A stretch of 39,382 nucleotides of DNA from Bacteroidia bacterium (GTDB taxonomy: Bacteria; Bacteroidota; Bacteroidia; Bacteroidales; Azobacteroidaceae): assembly GCA_025996865.1 (NCBI GenBank), contig BNTV01000035.1, positions 1 through 39,382 of the forward strand, read 5' to 3'. The position numbers and the translations under genes are program-made. This document shows positions 16,871-26,262 of this stretch, one piece after another (position 1 is the stretch's first letter; each line of letters starts with the position of its first letter). A model generated the notes under the pieces. That model worked only from the letters and a program-made list of their open reading frames with translations, ran no database searches and was not told the DNA's origin.

Positions 16871-17335
16871 TTAAAGTTCATCATGCGCGTACAAATTTGA
16901 AATTAAAACCGATTCATAATCAAACAATTCCTCAGATTTAAAAAAACGCTTTATTTCAACCTCCGCCGTTTCCGGAGAATCCGACGCATGAACGATATTC
17001 TCCTGAATACTCATACTGTAATCTCCTCGGATTGTGCCGGGTAAAGCCTCGCGTCCATTGGTCGAACCCGTAATTGAACGCACAACCCGGACTGCATCTC
17101 TTCCTTTCCAACAGCACACAATAACGGGACAGGAAATCATAGCATTTTTAATCCTCTGAAAAATAGGTTTATCCTTTAAATGTGCATAATGTTCATCCAA
17201 GATATCATCATTAAGCCACATCATTTTCATTCCTGCAAGTAGTAAACCCTTCTTCTCGAAACGATTAACGATCTCTCCAATCAGAGCGCGCTGAACGGTA
17301 CCGGGTTTAAGGATTACAAGTGTTTTTTCTAACAT
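16871..17335 (-). CDS. ndk: nucleoside diphosphate kinase
   Basis: The protein has 154 residues. It begins EKTLVILKPGTVQR, has the REALPGTIRGDYSMS nucleotide-binding loop, and carries the phospho-acceptor histidine H116 in ENIVHASDS. It balances NTP pools by transferring the gamma phosphate through that histidine. The only promoter-like sequence upstream is a weak TTACTTTG on the minus strand near 17370. The M23 gene follows 31 nt downstream (from its preferred start), so both may be on one transcript. Confidence 0.96.
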   Translation of the reverse strand: MLEKTLVILKPGTVQRALIGEIVNRFEKKGLLLAGMKMMWLNDDILDEHYAHLKDKPIFQRIKNAMISCPVIVCCWKGRDAVRVVRSITGSTNGREALPGTIRGDYSMSIQENIVHASDSPETAEVEIKRFFKSEELFDYESVLISNLYAHDEL

Positions 17336-17424
17336 TTACTGCTTTTTTTAGGTGAAAATTTTCAATTTACAAAGTAAAACAATAATTATTAAATAACCAA
17401 ACATTTATATGTTAAAAATTCAAA

Positions 17425-17452
17425 GTAGAGGCGTTGCGCGCAACGCCCCTAC
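17425..17452. repeat. REP-like 28-bp palindrome overlapping the rodA stop codon
   Basis: The central 18 bases (17430-17447, GGCGTTGCGCGCAACGCC) are a perfect palindrome. With the flanking GTAGA and CCTAC the whole 28-bp unit is palindromic apart from one mismatched pair. It covers the rodA stop codon (TAG, minus strand, 17449-17451). Elements of this type are dispersed in many Bacteroidota genomes. It could also act as a transcription terminator or mRNA stabiliser for the operon end. Confidence 0.75.
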
Positions 17453-18888
17453 CGGTTTCTCGACGTATCAAGCCTCAAAAAAATAAAAAGAAGGATGGTA
17501 AAGGCACAAATGGAAGAGCCTCCATAACTGAAAAACGGTAACGGAATGCCAATCACCGGCATAATGCCAATCACCATTCCGATATTGACGGCAACATGAA
17601 AAGTAAGGATGGAAGCCACCGAATAACCGTAAATCCGGCTAAACCGGTGTCGTTGTCTTTCCGCAAGAAAAATCAACCGGACTATTAAAGCCAAAAATAA
17701 CAATAATACTCCACCCGCCCCAAGAAAACCTTCCTCCTCTCCTACCGTACAGAAAATAAAATCGGTATCCTGTTCGGGAACATATTTCAATTTGGTCTGC
17801 GTTCCATTCAGATAACCTTTTCCCAAAAGGCCGCCCGAACCGATGGCGATTTTAGACTGGTTGACATTATACCCCGCTCCGCTCGGATCGTCAATCATAC
17901 CCAAAGCCACTTTGACACGAGTCTGTTGGTAAGGTTCTAAAACATCGTTGAAAAAATAATCAACCGAGTATAAATAAACAATTGAAAATAATACAAAAAG
18001 AATAATATATAAATAACGTGAAGATCCAAACCGGATATAATTCGTCAAAATCGCTAAAACAGTGAGTGCCAATATGCCCAAAGTAACATGGCACAGGTTG
18101 AATTTCACAAAAAAGGAAACAGCCATACTGATTATTATCAATCCCATAGACGGAAAAACAATGTATTTGGTAGTCCGACCTTTTTTATAAGTAAAAAGCA
18201 TAATATAAATAAAAAGGAGAACCAGAACCAAAATAATATATTCTCCCAAAGGTGTAATACCCCAAACCATCCCATCTAATTTTAAGGCTATCAGAAAAAA
18301 CAGAATGGTACAAAAACCCGTGAAAATAATGGCACCGGGCATTCCTTCACGATACAGCATAACGAAGAAAGCTAAAAAAATCAAGGCGGAACCGGTTTCT
18401 TTCTGCAATAAAATCAAACCCAAGGGCAAAAGAATCAAACACAGGATAACCGCAAAATTCTTTACATTCATCAATTCAAACCGGTATCCATTCATGAACC
18501 GCGCAATGGCCAAAGCGGTTGCAAACTTGGCAAACTCAGCGGCTTGCAAGCGAACCGGCCCCATAACCAACCACGAACGCGAGCCTTTTATATCGGGCGC
18601 CACAAAAATCGTCACAACCAAAAGGAGAATCAGGAAAACATATACCCAATAGGCAAAAATATCGTACCAGTTACTTTCAATCAGGAGAAGCGAAAAACCC
18701 ATCACTACAGAAATCACAATCCAAAGCATTTGCATACCGGCGCGTCCCGACAAGTCAAAAATCGAAACCTGGTCAAAATCGTAACTGGCCGCATAGATGT
18801 TAAACCATCCGGCAACGACCATCACAACATAGATGGAAACTGTTATCCAATCCAGATTACTCCATATTTTGCTTTTTGGGGAGGACAT
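17449..18888 (-). CDS. rodA: RodA, SEDS-family peptidoglycan glycosyltransferase
   Basis: The protein has 479 residues with about ten hydrophobic helices. SEDS signatures include SRSWLVMGPVRLQAAEFAKFA, QSKIAIGSGGLLGKGYLNG, VPEQDTDFIFCTVGEEEGF and the final IPLPFFSYGGSS. It polymerises lipid II into glycan strands for side-wall elongation, partnered with the transpeptidase encoded just upstream. The 5' end overlaps the mrdA 3' end by 32 nt. It is the last gene of the purH-mreBCD-mrdA-rodA operon, and its stop codon sits inside a REP-like palindrome. Confidence 0.96.
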   Translation of the reverse strand: MSSPKSKIWSNLDWITVSIYVVMVVAGWFNIYAASYDFDQVSIFDLSGRAGMQMLWIVISVVMGFSLLLIESNWYDIFAYWVYVFLILLLVVTIFVAPDIKGSRSWLVMGPVRLQAAEFAKFATALAIARFMNGYRFELMNVKNFAVILCLILLPLGLILLQKETGSALIFLAFFVMLYREGMPGAIIFTGFCTILFFLIALKLDGMVWGITPLGEYIILVLVLLFIYIMLFTYKKGRTTKYIVFPSMGLIIISMAVSFFVKFNLCHVTLGILALTVLAILTNYIRFGSSRYLYIILFVLFSIVYLYSVDYFFNDVLEPYQQTRVKVALGMIDDPSGAGYNVNQSKIAIGSGGLLGKGYLNGTQTKLKYVPEQDTDFIFCTVGEEEGFLGAGGVLLLFLALIVRLIFLAERQRHRFSRIYGYSVASILTFHVAVNIGMVIGIMPVIGIPLPFFSYGGSSICAFTILLFIFLRLDTSRNR

Positions 18889-20719
18889 TTCTTAAAATTG
18901 TTGCATTTTTTATTCTATCTTCTATCCCTTTGTCTGATTCGGAAATTCGTCCGTTCAGATATTTTTCTATCATCAGCCTTCCCATCGGAACTGCATACGT
19001 AGCACCATAACCTCCGTTTTCGACCAAAATACTGATCGCAACTTTCGGGTCGTCCTTCGGTGCAAAAGCCATAAAAATAGAGTGGGATTTCCCTATATTC
19101 TCAGCGGTTCCGGTTTTTCCGCAAACTTCAATATTCGGAAGATTCGCTCCGTAGCAAGTTCCCCCTGTCACCGCTTTACGCATCCCGTCCACAACCGTTT
19201 CATAATGTTCGGAATGTATTCCTGTGTATTTTTTATCCGTATAAGTCTGATCCAAAGCGGCATCTCTGATTTTCTTCACGACATGCGGAACATGGTAATA
19301 TCCCCGGTTCGCAATGGTCGCCACCAAATTACAGATTTGTAAGGGTGTTTCTTCCACTTCTCCTTGTCCGATGGCAATAGAAATAATCGTAAAAGGATTC
19401 CATTTGGTATAAATATTATTGTAAAATTGACCGTTGGGAATCCGTCCTTGCTTTTCACCGGGCAGGTCCACTCCCAGAGGATAACCAAATCCCTGGTTCA
19501 CCATCAAATCACGCCATTTATTCATCGCGTCGTCAATCGAACTATACTTTCTGTTTTCCAGCATGGCTTTCAATCCCCAACAAAAATAGGAATTACAAGA
19601 TGTTGCGAGGGCATCGACAAGGGCTAAGGGCGAACCGTGTCCGTGGCAAGCCGGATGACCGTTTCCGGGTGGCCATCCGACGTAACAGGAATAAGCCGTT
19701 GAAGGCTGGATAATATCCTCTTCCAGAAAAACCAAAGCCTGCGCCGGTTTGAACGTTGAACCGGGAGGATATTTACCGTTCATAGCCCTGTTTATTAACG
19801 GAGTATAAGGATCTTTTGCCAGATTGTTGAAATTTTCGCTGAACTGTCGTCCCACCAGAATAGACGGATCGTAAGTAGGAGAAGAAACCATGCATAAAAT
19901 TTCACCGGTTTTAGGCTCTATCATGATGATACTTCCCAACTTATTTGCCATCAGCATTTCGCCGTAAGCCTGCAAATCAATGTCGAGCGAAAGCGTCAGG
20001 TCTTTTCCGGGAATTGGGTCCTGGTCGTGAATTCCTTCTTCGTAACGTCCTTTGATGCGGCCGTGAGCATCCCTTAACAAAATTTCCACTCCTTTTGTGC
20101 CCCGCAAATAAGATTCGTAACGCTTTTCAATACCTGTTTTTCCGATATAGTCGCCGCGAACATAATAGTCATCATCAGCCAGATTCTGTTTGTCGGCTAC
20201 GGCAATGTAACCCAAAACATGGGCGGCACTGGGATAATTGTATTCACGAATGGTTTTGTTCTCCAAATAAAATCCGGGAAATTTGTAAATGGATTCCTGG
20301 AGAATACCGTATTCTTTACTTCCCAATTGATTCAGAAACGGTTGCGGTGTATAAGAAGAATATCCGGGATTTAATTTGCGGTTTTTTACATCAGCCCATT
20401 TCTTTTTGAAATACTCCATATCAATATTGATGGCGCGACAAAAAGCCAGGGTATCAAACGCCTTGGTTTCCCGCATAACGACCATCACATCATAAGAAGG
20501 CTGATTATATACCAACAGTTTATCGTTCCGGTCGTACATCACTCCCCGAGACGGATGGCGCTTTTTATTCAGAAAAGCATTCGAATTCGCCCACTCCTTA
20601 TAATTATTATCAAGTACCTGTAATGTAAAAAGCCTTATGATATAAACGAGAAACAAAAAACATACAAAGCAAATGATAAATATTTTCCTTTTATCTGCAT
20701 CAAAATCTTCTTTTTTCAC
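18857..20719 (-). CDS. mrdA: penicillin-binding protein 2 (elongasome transpeptidase)
   Basis: The protein has 620 residues. A single N-terminal membrane anchor (IFIICFVCFLFLVYIIRLF) is followed by a class B PBP pedestal domain (HPSRGVMYDRNDKLLVYNQPSYDV) and the transpeptidase domain. Catalytic motifs are present: SxxK in PGSTFKPAQ (about 318-326), SxN in TSCNSYF (about 371-377) and KTG in CGKTGTAEN (about 531-539). It cross-links peptidoglycan made by RodA. It overlaps mreD by 4 nt and rodA by 32 nt, indicating translational coupling. Confidence 0.96.
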   Translation of the reverse strand: MKKEDFDADKRKIFIICFVCFLFLVYIIRLFTLQVLDNNYKEWANSNAFLNKKRHPSRGVMYDRNDKLLVYNQPSYDVMVVMRETKAFDTLAFCRAINIDMEYFKKKWADVKNRKLNPGYSSYTPQPFLNQLGSKEYGILQESIYKFPGFYLENKTIREYNYPSAAHVLGYIAVADKQNLADDDYYVRGDYIGKTGIEKRYESYLRGTKGVEILLRDAHGRIKGRYEEGIHDQDPIPGKDLTLSLDIDLQAYGEMLMANKLGSIIMIEPKTGEILCMVSSPTYDPSILVGRQFSENFNNLAKDPYTPLINRAMNGKYPPGSTFKPAQALVFLEEDIIQPSTAYSCYVGWPPGNGHPACHGHGSPLALVDALATSCNSYFCWGLKAMLENRKYSSIDDAMNKWRDLMVNQGFGYPLGVDLPGEKQGRIPNGQFYNNIYTKWNPFTIISIAIGQGEVEETPLQICNLVATIANRGYYHVPHVVKKIRDAALDQTYTDKKYTGIHSEHYETVVDGMRKAVTGGTCYGANLPNIEVCGKTGTAENIGKSHSIFMAFAPKDDPKVAISILVENGGYGATYAVPMGRLMIEKYLNGRISESDKGIEDRIKNATILRNVLPKKQNME

Positions 20720-21228
20720 TTCTTAAATCCCTTGATATTTATACTTTCAAAAGCACAAATAAATACAACTGTGAGAATAAAACTACCCGTAATCCGCAAC
20801 CCTAAATTTACCGGGTCAAATAATGTAAACGACTCCATTAAATGGAGGATAACGACATGAATTAAAGCAAGTGTTCCGACATAACGCACAAACATGAAAT
20901 TTCCCAATGTCTCAAATGAAGGCGCATAATCTTCAAAAACATCTCTCGGAGCAAATAACTTCAACAAATAAAACCTTAAAAAACCAATGATTGCCATCAC
21001 AAACATATTCAAGCCCAAAGTAGAACCGAATATGTCGATAATTAAACCCATCAGCGCCGATAACAGCAACACGGCGTTGCGATTCATTTTGACCGGCAAC
21101 TTTAAGATAAAATAAAGATATACAAAAGGAGTGGCAACTCCAAACAAATGGATGTTGTTGAACAACCATATTTGCAACAATACAAGGAGAATAAACAGCA
21201 AAATCCGTTGAATTGTCGTTTTACTCAT
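20716..21228 (-). CDS. mreD: rod shape-determining protein MreD
   Basis: The protein has 170 residues with about five hydrophobic segments, starting ILLFILLVLLQIWLFNNIHLFG and including LLSALMGLIIDIFGSTLGLN. This fits MreD, an integral membrane part of the elongasome. It overlaps mreC upstream and mrdA downstream by 4 nt each. The sequence itself is poorly conserved, so the call rests on topology plus position in the operon. Confidence 0.92.
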   Translation of the reverse strand: MSKTTIQRILLFILLVLLQIWLFNNIHLFGVATPFVYLYFILKLPVKMNRNAVLLLSALMGLIIDIFGSTLGLNMFVMAIIGFLRFYLLKLFAPRDVFEDYAPSFETLGNFMFVRYVGTLALIHVVILHLMESFTLFDPVNLGLRITGSFILTVVFICAFESINIKGFKK

Positions 21229-22079
21229 TCACTTTCTCCTTTCTCTACATTCAATTGTTCGTTTTTCAGTGCATTTACTGCAATCAAAACTTCGCTTAAA
21301 GCGCTAAAATTAGTAAACAATTTCACTTTTAACGAATTATAGTTTTCTCCTTTTTTCTTAAAAGTAGTTTCCACAACGCCAACCGGAACTCCTTCCGGAA
21401 AAACAGTCGAAAACCCGCTGGTAACAACCGTATCTCCTATATTGAATAATGCGTGTTGCGGCAATTCTTTTAGAGAGATATATCGGGAATCCTCCCCGTC
21501 CCACGATAAAGTGCCGAAAAAATTCGTTCCCTTAATTTTACAACTGGGGTGGTATTTGGGATTCAGAACCGGTATTACTTTTGAAAAATGGGGGGAGACT
21601 CTTACCACAACGCCTACAACTCCAGTCGGCGACAAAACGCCCATATCTTCCTTTATACCCGCTAAAGTTCCCTTATTCAGTGTAATATAATTATTATCCG
21701 TCCGGGCAATCTGGTTGTTCACAACCCGGGCGGGAAGAAAACTATACGCACCCGCCGGATAAGCATCTGTGAAATGACGTACATCCACCGGATATACCAA
21801 TTCGGACAATACCTCTACTTCCTGTTTGGAGGTCCTGAGTTCCTGTTCGAGTACGGCAACCCGCTGTATCAAATCGGAATTGATTGTTTTCAGATTCATG
21901 TACGATTCGATACTGTTGGACACCTGATAAACCCTGCCTGCTATTTCCTGAAAAACCGACAAGTATTTACTCCGCTGAAATTCATTGTTATGAATGGACA
22001 GGTAAAAAGAAAAAAAAGCCAGTACAAAAAATAGCAGCCAATGAACATTTTTCAGGATGAAATTGACTAAATTTCTCAA
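21225..22079 (-). CDS. mreC: rod shape-determining protein MreC
   Basis: The protein has 284 residues. One N-terminal membrane helix (VHWLLFFVLAFFSFYLSI) is followed by a coiled-coil stretch (residues about 60-95, NSDLIQRVAVLEQELRTSKQ) and the beta-rich MreC core (GVLSPTGVVGVVVRVSPHFSKV, GDTVVTSGFSTVFPEGVPVG). It links cytoplasmic MreB filaments to periplasmic PBP2. It starts directly after mreB (stop 22080, start 22079) and overlaps mreD by 4 nt. Confidence 0.96.
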   Translation of the reverse strand: MRNLVNFILKNVHWLLFFVLAFFSFYLSIHNNEFQRSKYLSVFQEIAGRVYQVSNSIESYMNLKTINSDLIQRVAVLEQELRTSKQEVEVLSELVYPVDVRHFTDAYPAGAYSFLPARVVNNQIARTDNNYITLNKGTLAGIKEDMGVLSPTGVVGVVVRVSPHFSKVIPVLNPKYHPSCKIKGTNFFGTLSWDGEDSRYISLKELPQHALFNIGDTVVTSGFSTVFPEGVPVGVVETTFKKKGENYNSLKVKLFTNFSALSEVLIAVNALKNEQLNVEKGESE

Positions 22080-23099
22080 TTATCGTATCAGGAAGTTAAA
22101 CTTATTAATATTTTTCAAAGCAATACCTGTTCCTTTGGCTACTGCATGTAAAGGATCGTCGGCAATATGGAACGGAATATTGATTTTATCCGTCAACCGT
22201 TTATCCAATCCTTTCAACAGAGCGCCTCCTCCGGCCAGGTAAATTCCATTGCGGACAATATCGGCATAGAGTTCGGGCGGCGTACTTTCCAAAGCAGCCA
22301 AAACGGCCATTTCTATTTTCGAAACGGATTTGTCAATGCAATGGGCAATTTCCTGGTAAGACACAGGAACTTCCATCGGCAAAGCCGTCATCCGGTTCGG
22401 GCCATATACAACATAATCTTCAGGGGGATCATCAAGGTGAACCAAGGCGGATCCGACATTGATTTTAATCAATTCGGCCGTTCGTTCGCCAACCCGCATG
22501 TTGTGCTGGCGTCCCATGTATTCGATAATATCTTGCGTCAAATCGTCTCCGGCAATACGGATAGATTTGTTTGAAACGATTCCACCCAAAGAAATAATCG
22601 CAATTTCAGTCGTCCCTCCACCTATATCTACAACCATGTTTCCGTCGGGAGCTTCAACGTCTAATCCGATTCCGATGGCAGCTGCCATCGGCTCGTAAAT
22701 CATATAGACGTCCCGCCCGCCGGCATGTTCCGCAGAGTCGCGGACAGCACGGATTTCGACTTCCGTACTTCCCGAAGGAATACAAACCACAATTCTCAAC
22801 GAAGGAGAGAAAAAGTGGTGCTTGTTATTAACCATTTTAATCAATCCGCGAATCATTTGTTCGGCAGCATTAAAATCGGCTATTACTCCGTCACGGAGCG
22901 GGCGAATCGTTTTGATTTTCGTTGGTGTTTTGCCTTCCATTTGTTGCGCCTTCTTGCCGATAGCCAAAATTTTATCGCTACGGTCGTCCAAAGCTACTAC
23001 GGACGGCTCATCAACTACAATTTTACCATTGCTGATTATAATCGTATTCGCTGTTCCTAAATCCATCGCAATTTCTTGCGTAAAAGAAAATAATCCCAT
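22080..23099 (-). CDS. mreB: actin-like rod shape-determining ATPase MreB
   Basis: The protein has 339 residues. Actin-fold phosphate and adenosine motifs are visible: MDLGTANTIIISNGK near the N-terminus, then YEPMAAAIGIGLDVEAPDGN, VVDIGGGTTEIAIISLGG and YLAGGGALLKGLDKRL. It polymerises under the cytoplasmic membrane and directs the elongasome. It lies 6 nt after purH on the same strand and is followed without a gap by mreC. A rod-shaped cell is implied. Confidence 0.97.
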   Translation of the reverse strand: MGLFSFTQEIAMDLGTANTIIISNGKIVVDEPSVVALDDRSDKILAIGKKAQQMEGKTPTKIKTIRPLRDGVIADFNAAEQMIRGLIKMVNNKHHFFSPSLRIVVCIPSGSTEVEIRAVRDSAEHAGGRDVYMIYEPMAAAIGIGLDVEAPDGNMVVDIGGGTTEIAIISLGGIVSNKSIRIAGDDLTQDIIEYMGRQHNMRVGERTAELIKINVGSALVHLDDPPEDYVVYGPNRMTALPMEVPVSYQEIAHCIDKSVSKIEMAVLAALESTPPELYADIVRNGIYLAGGGALLKGLDKRLTDKINIPFHIADDPLHAVAKGTGIALKNINKFNFLIR

Positions 23100-23105
23100 A
23101 ATCCA

Positions 23106-24629
23106 TTAATGTTTAAAATGGCGGATTCCGGTCATTACCATCGCCATATTATGAGTGTTACAATATTCTATTGATAAATTATCTTTAATGGAACCTCCCG
23201 GCTGGATGACAGCCGAAATTCCTTCATTGTTTGCAATTTCAACACAATCGGGGAATGGAAAAAAAGCGTCGGAAGCCATAACGGCTCCTTTCAAATCAAA
23301 GCCGAAAGACCGAGCTTTCTCAATGGCTTGTTTGAGTGCATCGACGCGCGAAGTTTGTCCTGTCCCGCTCGCACAAAGTTGCTTGTTTTTCGCCAGGACA
23401 ATGGCATTGGATTTGGTGTGTTTCACCAATTTATTGGCGAACAACAAATCTTCAATTTCACTGCCGTCGGGCGCTGTTTGAGTTACCGTCTTCAAATCGG
23501 CGACGGTTTGGATGCTTAGGTCTTTATCCTGCGCCAAAACGCCATTTAATAAAGAACGGAATTGAAGTTTCGCTTGCGGAGTTTCTTTCTGGATTAAAAT
23601 AATCCGGTTCTTTTTTTGCATCAGGATTTCCAGGGCAGCCGTATCGTAATCGGGGGCGATAATCACCTCGAAGAAAATCTTGTTGATTTCTTCCGCCGAT
23701 TCTTTGTCAATAGGAGCATTGCAAATCAGGATTCCTCCGAAAGCCGAAACCGGATCGCCGGCCAAAGCTGCTTCCCAAGCTTCTGTCACCGTCGGACGGG
23801 AAGCAATTCCGCAGGCGTTGTTGTGTTTCAAAACGGCGAAAGTCAATTCGTCGAATTCCGAAATCAAGGAAACGGCAGCTTCGATGTCCAGCAAATTATT
23901 ATAGGAAATTTCTTTCCCTTGAAGTTGCTCAAACAAAGCTTCGAAATCGCCGTAGAAAATTCCTTTTTGGTGGGGATTTTCCCCATACCGCAGAATTTTA
24001 GCGTTTCCTTCGGCAAAGCGGAAATACGAACCGTCTCCTTCATCGAAATAATTGAATATCGCAGTGTCGTAGCCGGACGAAACGGCAAATGCTTCTTTTG
24101 CAAACCATTTTCGTTCTTCAAGCGTGGACACGGCTCCGTTTTCCGACAAAAGATTGTCCAAAGGAGCGTATTGATCTTTAGATGCAACAATAATTACATC
24201 TTTAAAATTCTTGGCAGCCGCTCTAATCAAAGAGATACCGCCTATATCTATTTTCTCGATGACTTCTTCTTCTCCGGCGCCCGAAGCGAGCGTTTCGCGG
24301 AAGGGATACAAATCGACGATTACCAAATCAATTTCGGGAATATCGTATTGGGCGATTTGTTGTTTGTCGAATTCATTTTCGCGCCGGTTCAAAATACCTC
24401 CGAAGACTTTGGGATGCAATGTTTTAACACGTCCTCCCAAAATGGAAGGATATCCCGTTAAACTTTCGACCGAAGTGCAGGAATAACCTGAAGATTCGAT
24501 AAATTCTTTTGTACCTCCGGTTGAAAAGAATGTGACCCCCGCATCGTTCAATTTTCTCAGTATATTATCCAAACCGTCTTTATGAAAGACAGAGATTAAA
24601 GCATTTTTGATTTTTTTCGGATCCGACAT
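23106..24629 (-). CDS. purH: bifunctional AICAR formyltransferase / IMP cyclohydrolase
   Basis: The product has 507 residues from the ATG at 24629 (MSDPKKIKNALISVFHKDG). A longer frame from 24695 is rejected because the promoter box at 24666-24673 lies inside it. The N-terminal IMP cyclohydrolase domain shows FFSTGGTKEFIES and GGRVKTLHPKVFGGIL. The C-terminal formyltransferase domain shows the catalytic KHNNACGIASR and ends in QPGGSIKDN and AMVMTGIRHFKH. It catalyses the last two steps of IMP synthesis. It is the first gene of the operon with mreBCD-mrdA-rodA, a pairing of purine synthesis with cell-shape genes that I recall as conserved in Bacteroidales. Confidence 0.96.
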   Translation of the reverse strand: MSDPKKIKNALISVFHKDGLDNILRKLNDAGVTFFSTGGTKEFIESSGYSCTSVESLTGYPSILGGRVKTLHPKVFGGILNRRENEFDKQQIAQYDIPEIDLVIVDLYPFRETLASGAGEEEVIEKIDIGGISLIRAAAKNFKDVIIVASKDQYAPLDNLLSENGAVSTLEERKWFAKEAFAVSSGYDTAIFNYFDEGDGSYFRFAEGNAKILRYGENPHQKGIFYGDFEALFEQLQGKEISYNNLLDIEAAVSLISEFDELTFAVLKHNNACGIASRPTVTEAWEAALAGDPVSAFGGILICNAPIDKESAEEINKIFFEVIIAPDYDTAALEILMQKKNRIILIQKETPQAKLQFRSLLNGVLAQDKDLSIQTVADLKTVTQTAPDGSEIEDLLFANKLVKHTKSNAIVLAKNKQLCASGTGQTSRVDALKQAIEKARSFGFDLKGAVMASDAFFPFPDCVEIANNEGISAVIQPGGSIKDNLSIEYCNTHNMAMVMTGIRHFKH

Positions 24630-24665
24630 ATTTAAATCCTTAGCGCTTAATTTTGATTTTGGTTG

Positions 24666-24673
24666 CAAAATTA
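24666..24673 (-). promoter_or_regulatory. promoter -7 box of the purH-mreBCD-mrdA-rodA operon
   Basis: TAATTTTG (followed by C) on the minus strand, 36 nt before the chosen purH ATG. It decides against the upstream start. Confidence 0.6.
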
Positions 24674-24846
24674 TATATTTTGTTTGAGATAACAAAGTAA
24701 AAATGAATAATGGTTGATAAAAAAATGGAATTACGGAATTTTAACTGAAAAATCGGCAAAACTATGAAATGTAACTGTCATTACAGTAATACGCATACAG
24801 TTCGAAAAATATTTTTTCCGTATCAAAATATTACACAAAAAAGTAG

Positions 24847-24854
24847 TAATTTTG
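24847..24854 (+). promoter_or_regulatory. promoter -7 box of the AlbA_2/ATPase gene
   Basis: TAATTTTG, 16 nt before the ATG at 24871, implies a very short leader. A small palindrome, ACTGT-N4-ACAGT (24774-24787), lies about 60 nt further upstream and might be an operator. Confidence 0.5.
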
Positions 24855-24870
24855 TAGAAAAAAATAAAAA

Positions 24871-26262
24871 ATGCAAAAAGAAACCCAATATATTGAATTT
24901 AAACCGAATTTCAATGAAGATGCGATTGAAACGCTTGTCGCTTTTGCCAATGCCAAAGGTGGGAAAGTGCTTGTTGGGGTTGATAACAACGGAAAACCGG
25001 TTAAGAATTTTACAATCGGTGTGGAAAGTTTGCAGAATTGGATTAACGAAATTAAAACAAAAACACAGCCATCTATCATTCCTGATGTGGAAGTAATTGA
25101 ATATGAAGGAGTAAAAATTGTAGAATTTTCAATTCAGGAATATCCGATAAAACCGGTTGCCTGTCGTGGAAAATATTTTAAGCGGGTAAAAAATTCAAAT
25201 CATTTGTTGTCTGTTACGGAGGTGGTAAATTTGCATCTGCAAACGCTCAATACAAGCTGGGATGCCTACCCCGATACCATTCATTCGTTTGATGAAATTT
25301 CACTTGAAAAAGTGCAGGAAGCCATTGAAATAATGAAAACCAACGGACTGACAATAAACGAAACGCCCATTGCCTTCTTGCAAAAATACGACTTGTTGCG
25401 CGACGGCAAACTAACAAATGCCGCCTATTTGTTGTTCAAGAAAAATGATTCGTTTATAACAACCATAGAGTTAGGACGTTTTCAAAATGAAATCACCATT
25501 AAGGATACAGCAAGGTCAAAAGCGGATATTTTAACACAAATAGATCAGGTGTTAGACTTTGTCAGGAAACATACGAACAAAAGAATGATTTTTACCGGCG
25601 AAGCCCAGAGGATAGAAAAGTGGCAATATCCGATGGAGGCGATTCGGGAAATTGTGATTAATATGATAATCCACCGCAATTATCGTTCTTCGTCCGATTC
25701 CATTGTGAAGGTTTTTGATAACAAAATTGAGTTTTACAATCCAGGACGCTTGCCCGAAGATATTTCCATAGAAGATTTATTGTCGGGAAACTACAAATCC
25801 AATCCGCGGAATAAATTGATTGCCGATTTCTGTAAAGACATGCGGTTGATAGAAAAATACGGCTCCGGAATAGGCAGAATATGCGACTATTTCAGAGAAA
25901 ACGGCTTGCCTGTACCCAAATTTAGAAATATTTCAGACGGTTTCCAAGTAACGGTTTTTAGTGAAGATGTTAATGATATTACAGAAAAAGACGGTGAAAA
26001 GTTGGGTGAAAAGTTGGGTGAAAAGTTGGGTGAAAAGTTGGGTGAAAATCAAAAGAAGATAATTGAATTGATGCAAAAAAATACTTTTATTACCATACCG
26101 GAATTGGCGGAACAAATTAGTATTTCTGAAACTGCTATTCAAAATAATATTTCCAAACTCAAACAAAAGGGACTTCTTGAGCGTATAGGCGCTGATAAAG
26201 GCGGATACTGGAAAGTAAAAGAGGCTGTCTCAAAAGTCCCGCTTCGTCATTACGAACCGTAG
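24871..26262 (+). CDS. AlbA_2 (Schlafen-like) DNA-binding / ATP-binding regulator with C-terminal winged helix
   Basis: The protein has 463 residues. Residues 1 to about 115 are an AlbA_2 domain (TQYIEFKPNFNEDAIETLVAFANAKGG, HVxVGVDNNG-type loop). Residues about 250-335 look like the RecG-like C-terminal ATP-binding domain (PMEAIREIVINMIIHRNY, then KYGSGIGRICDYFRENGLP). A linker of four GEKL-type repeats follows (about 374-393), then a winged helix (ITIPELAEQISISETAIQNNISKLKQKGLLERIG). Such proteins are accessory transcription regulators of uncertain target. The natural end appears to be near GGYWKVK; the last dozen residues and the stop come from a palindromic element inserted at 26223. Confidence 0.85.
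   Translation: MQKETQYIEFKPNFNEDAIETLVAFANAKGGKVLVGVDNNGKPVKNFTIGVESLQNWINEIKTKTQPSIIPDVEVIEYEGVKIVEFSIQEYPIKPVACRGKYFKRVKNSNHLLSVTEVVNLHLQTLNTSWDAYPDTIHSFDEISLEKVQEAIEIMKTNGLTINETPIAFLQKYDLLRDGKLTNAAYLLFKKNDSFITTIELGRFQNEITIKDTARSKADILTQIDQVLDFVRKHTNKRMIFTGEAQRIEKWQYPMEAIREIVINMIIHRNYRSSSDSIVKVFDNKIEFYNPGRLPEDISIEDLLSGNYKSNPRNKLIADFCKDMRLIEKYGSGIGRICDYFRENGLPVPKFRNISDGFQVTVFSEDVNDITEKDGEKLGEKLGEKLGEKLGENQKKIIELMQKNTFITIPELAEQISISETAIQNNISKLKQKGLLERIGADKGGYWKVKEAVSKVPLRHYEP
25993..26048 (+). repeat. 12-bp tandem repeat, four full copies, in frame
   Basis: GGTGAAAAGTTG occurs four times without change (25993-26040), with an 8-base partial fifth copy to 26048. It encodes GEKL repeats joining the ATPase domain to the winged helix. 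Because the unit is a multiple of three, copy-number change would alter linker length without breaking the frame. Confidence 0.95.

Noticed and set aside
16840..16884. Upstream start for the M23 peptidase
   Set aside because: It overlaps ndk and would place 15 mostly basic residues before a clear signal peptide that has its own AAGGA site.
23616..24461. Long plus-strand ORF of 281 residues
   Set aside because: It lies entirely antisense to purH; its Phe/Arg-rich composition is typical of a shadow frame.
24630..24695. Upstream start for PurH adding 22 residues
   Set aside because: The promoter box at 24666-24673 lies inside it, and the added residues do not resemble a PurH N-terminus.
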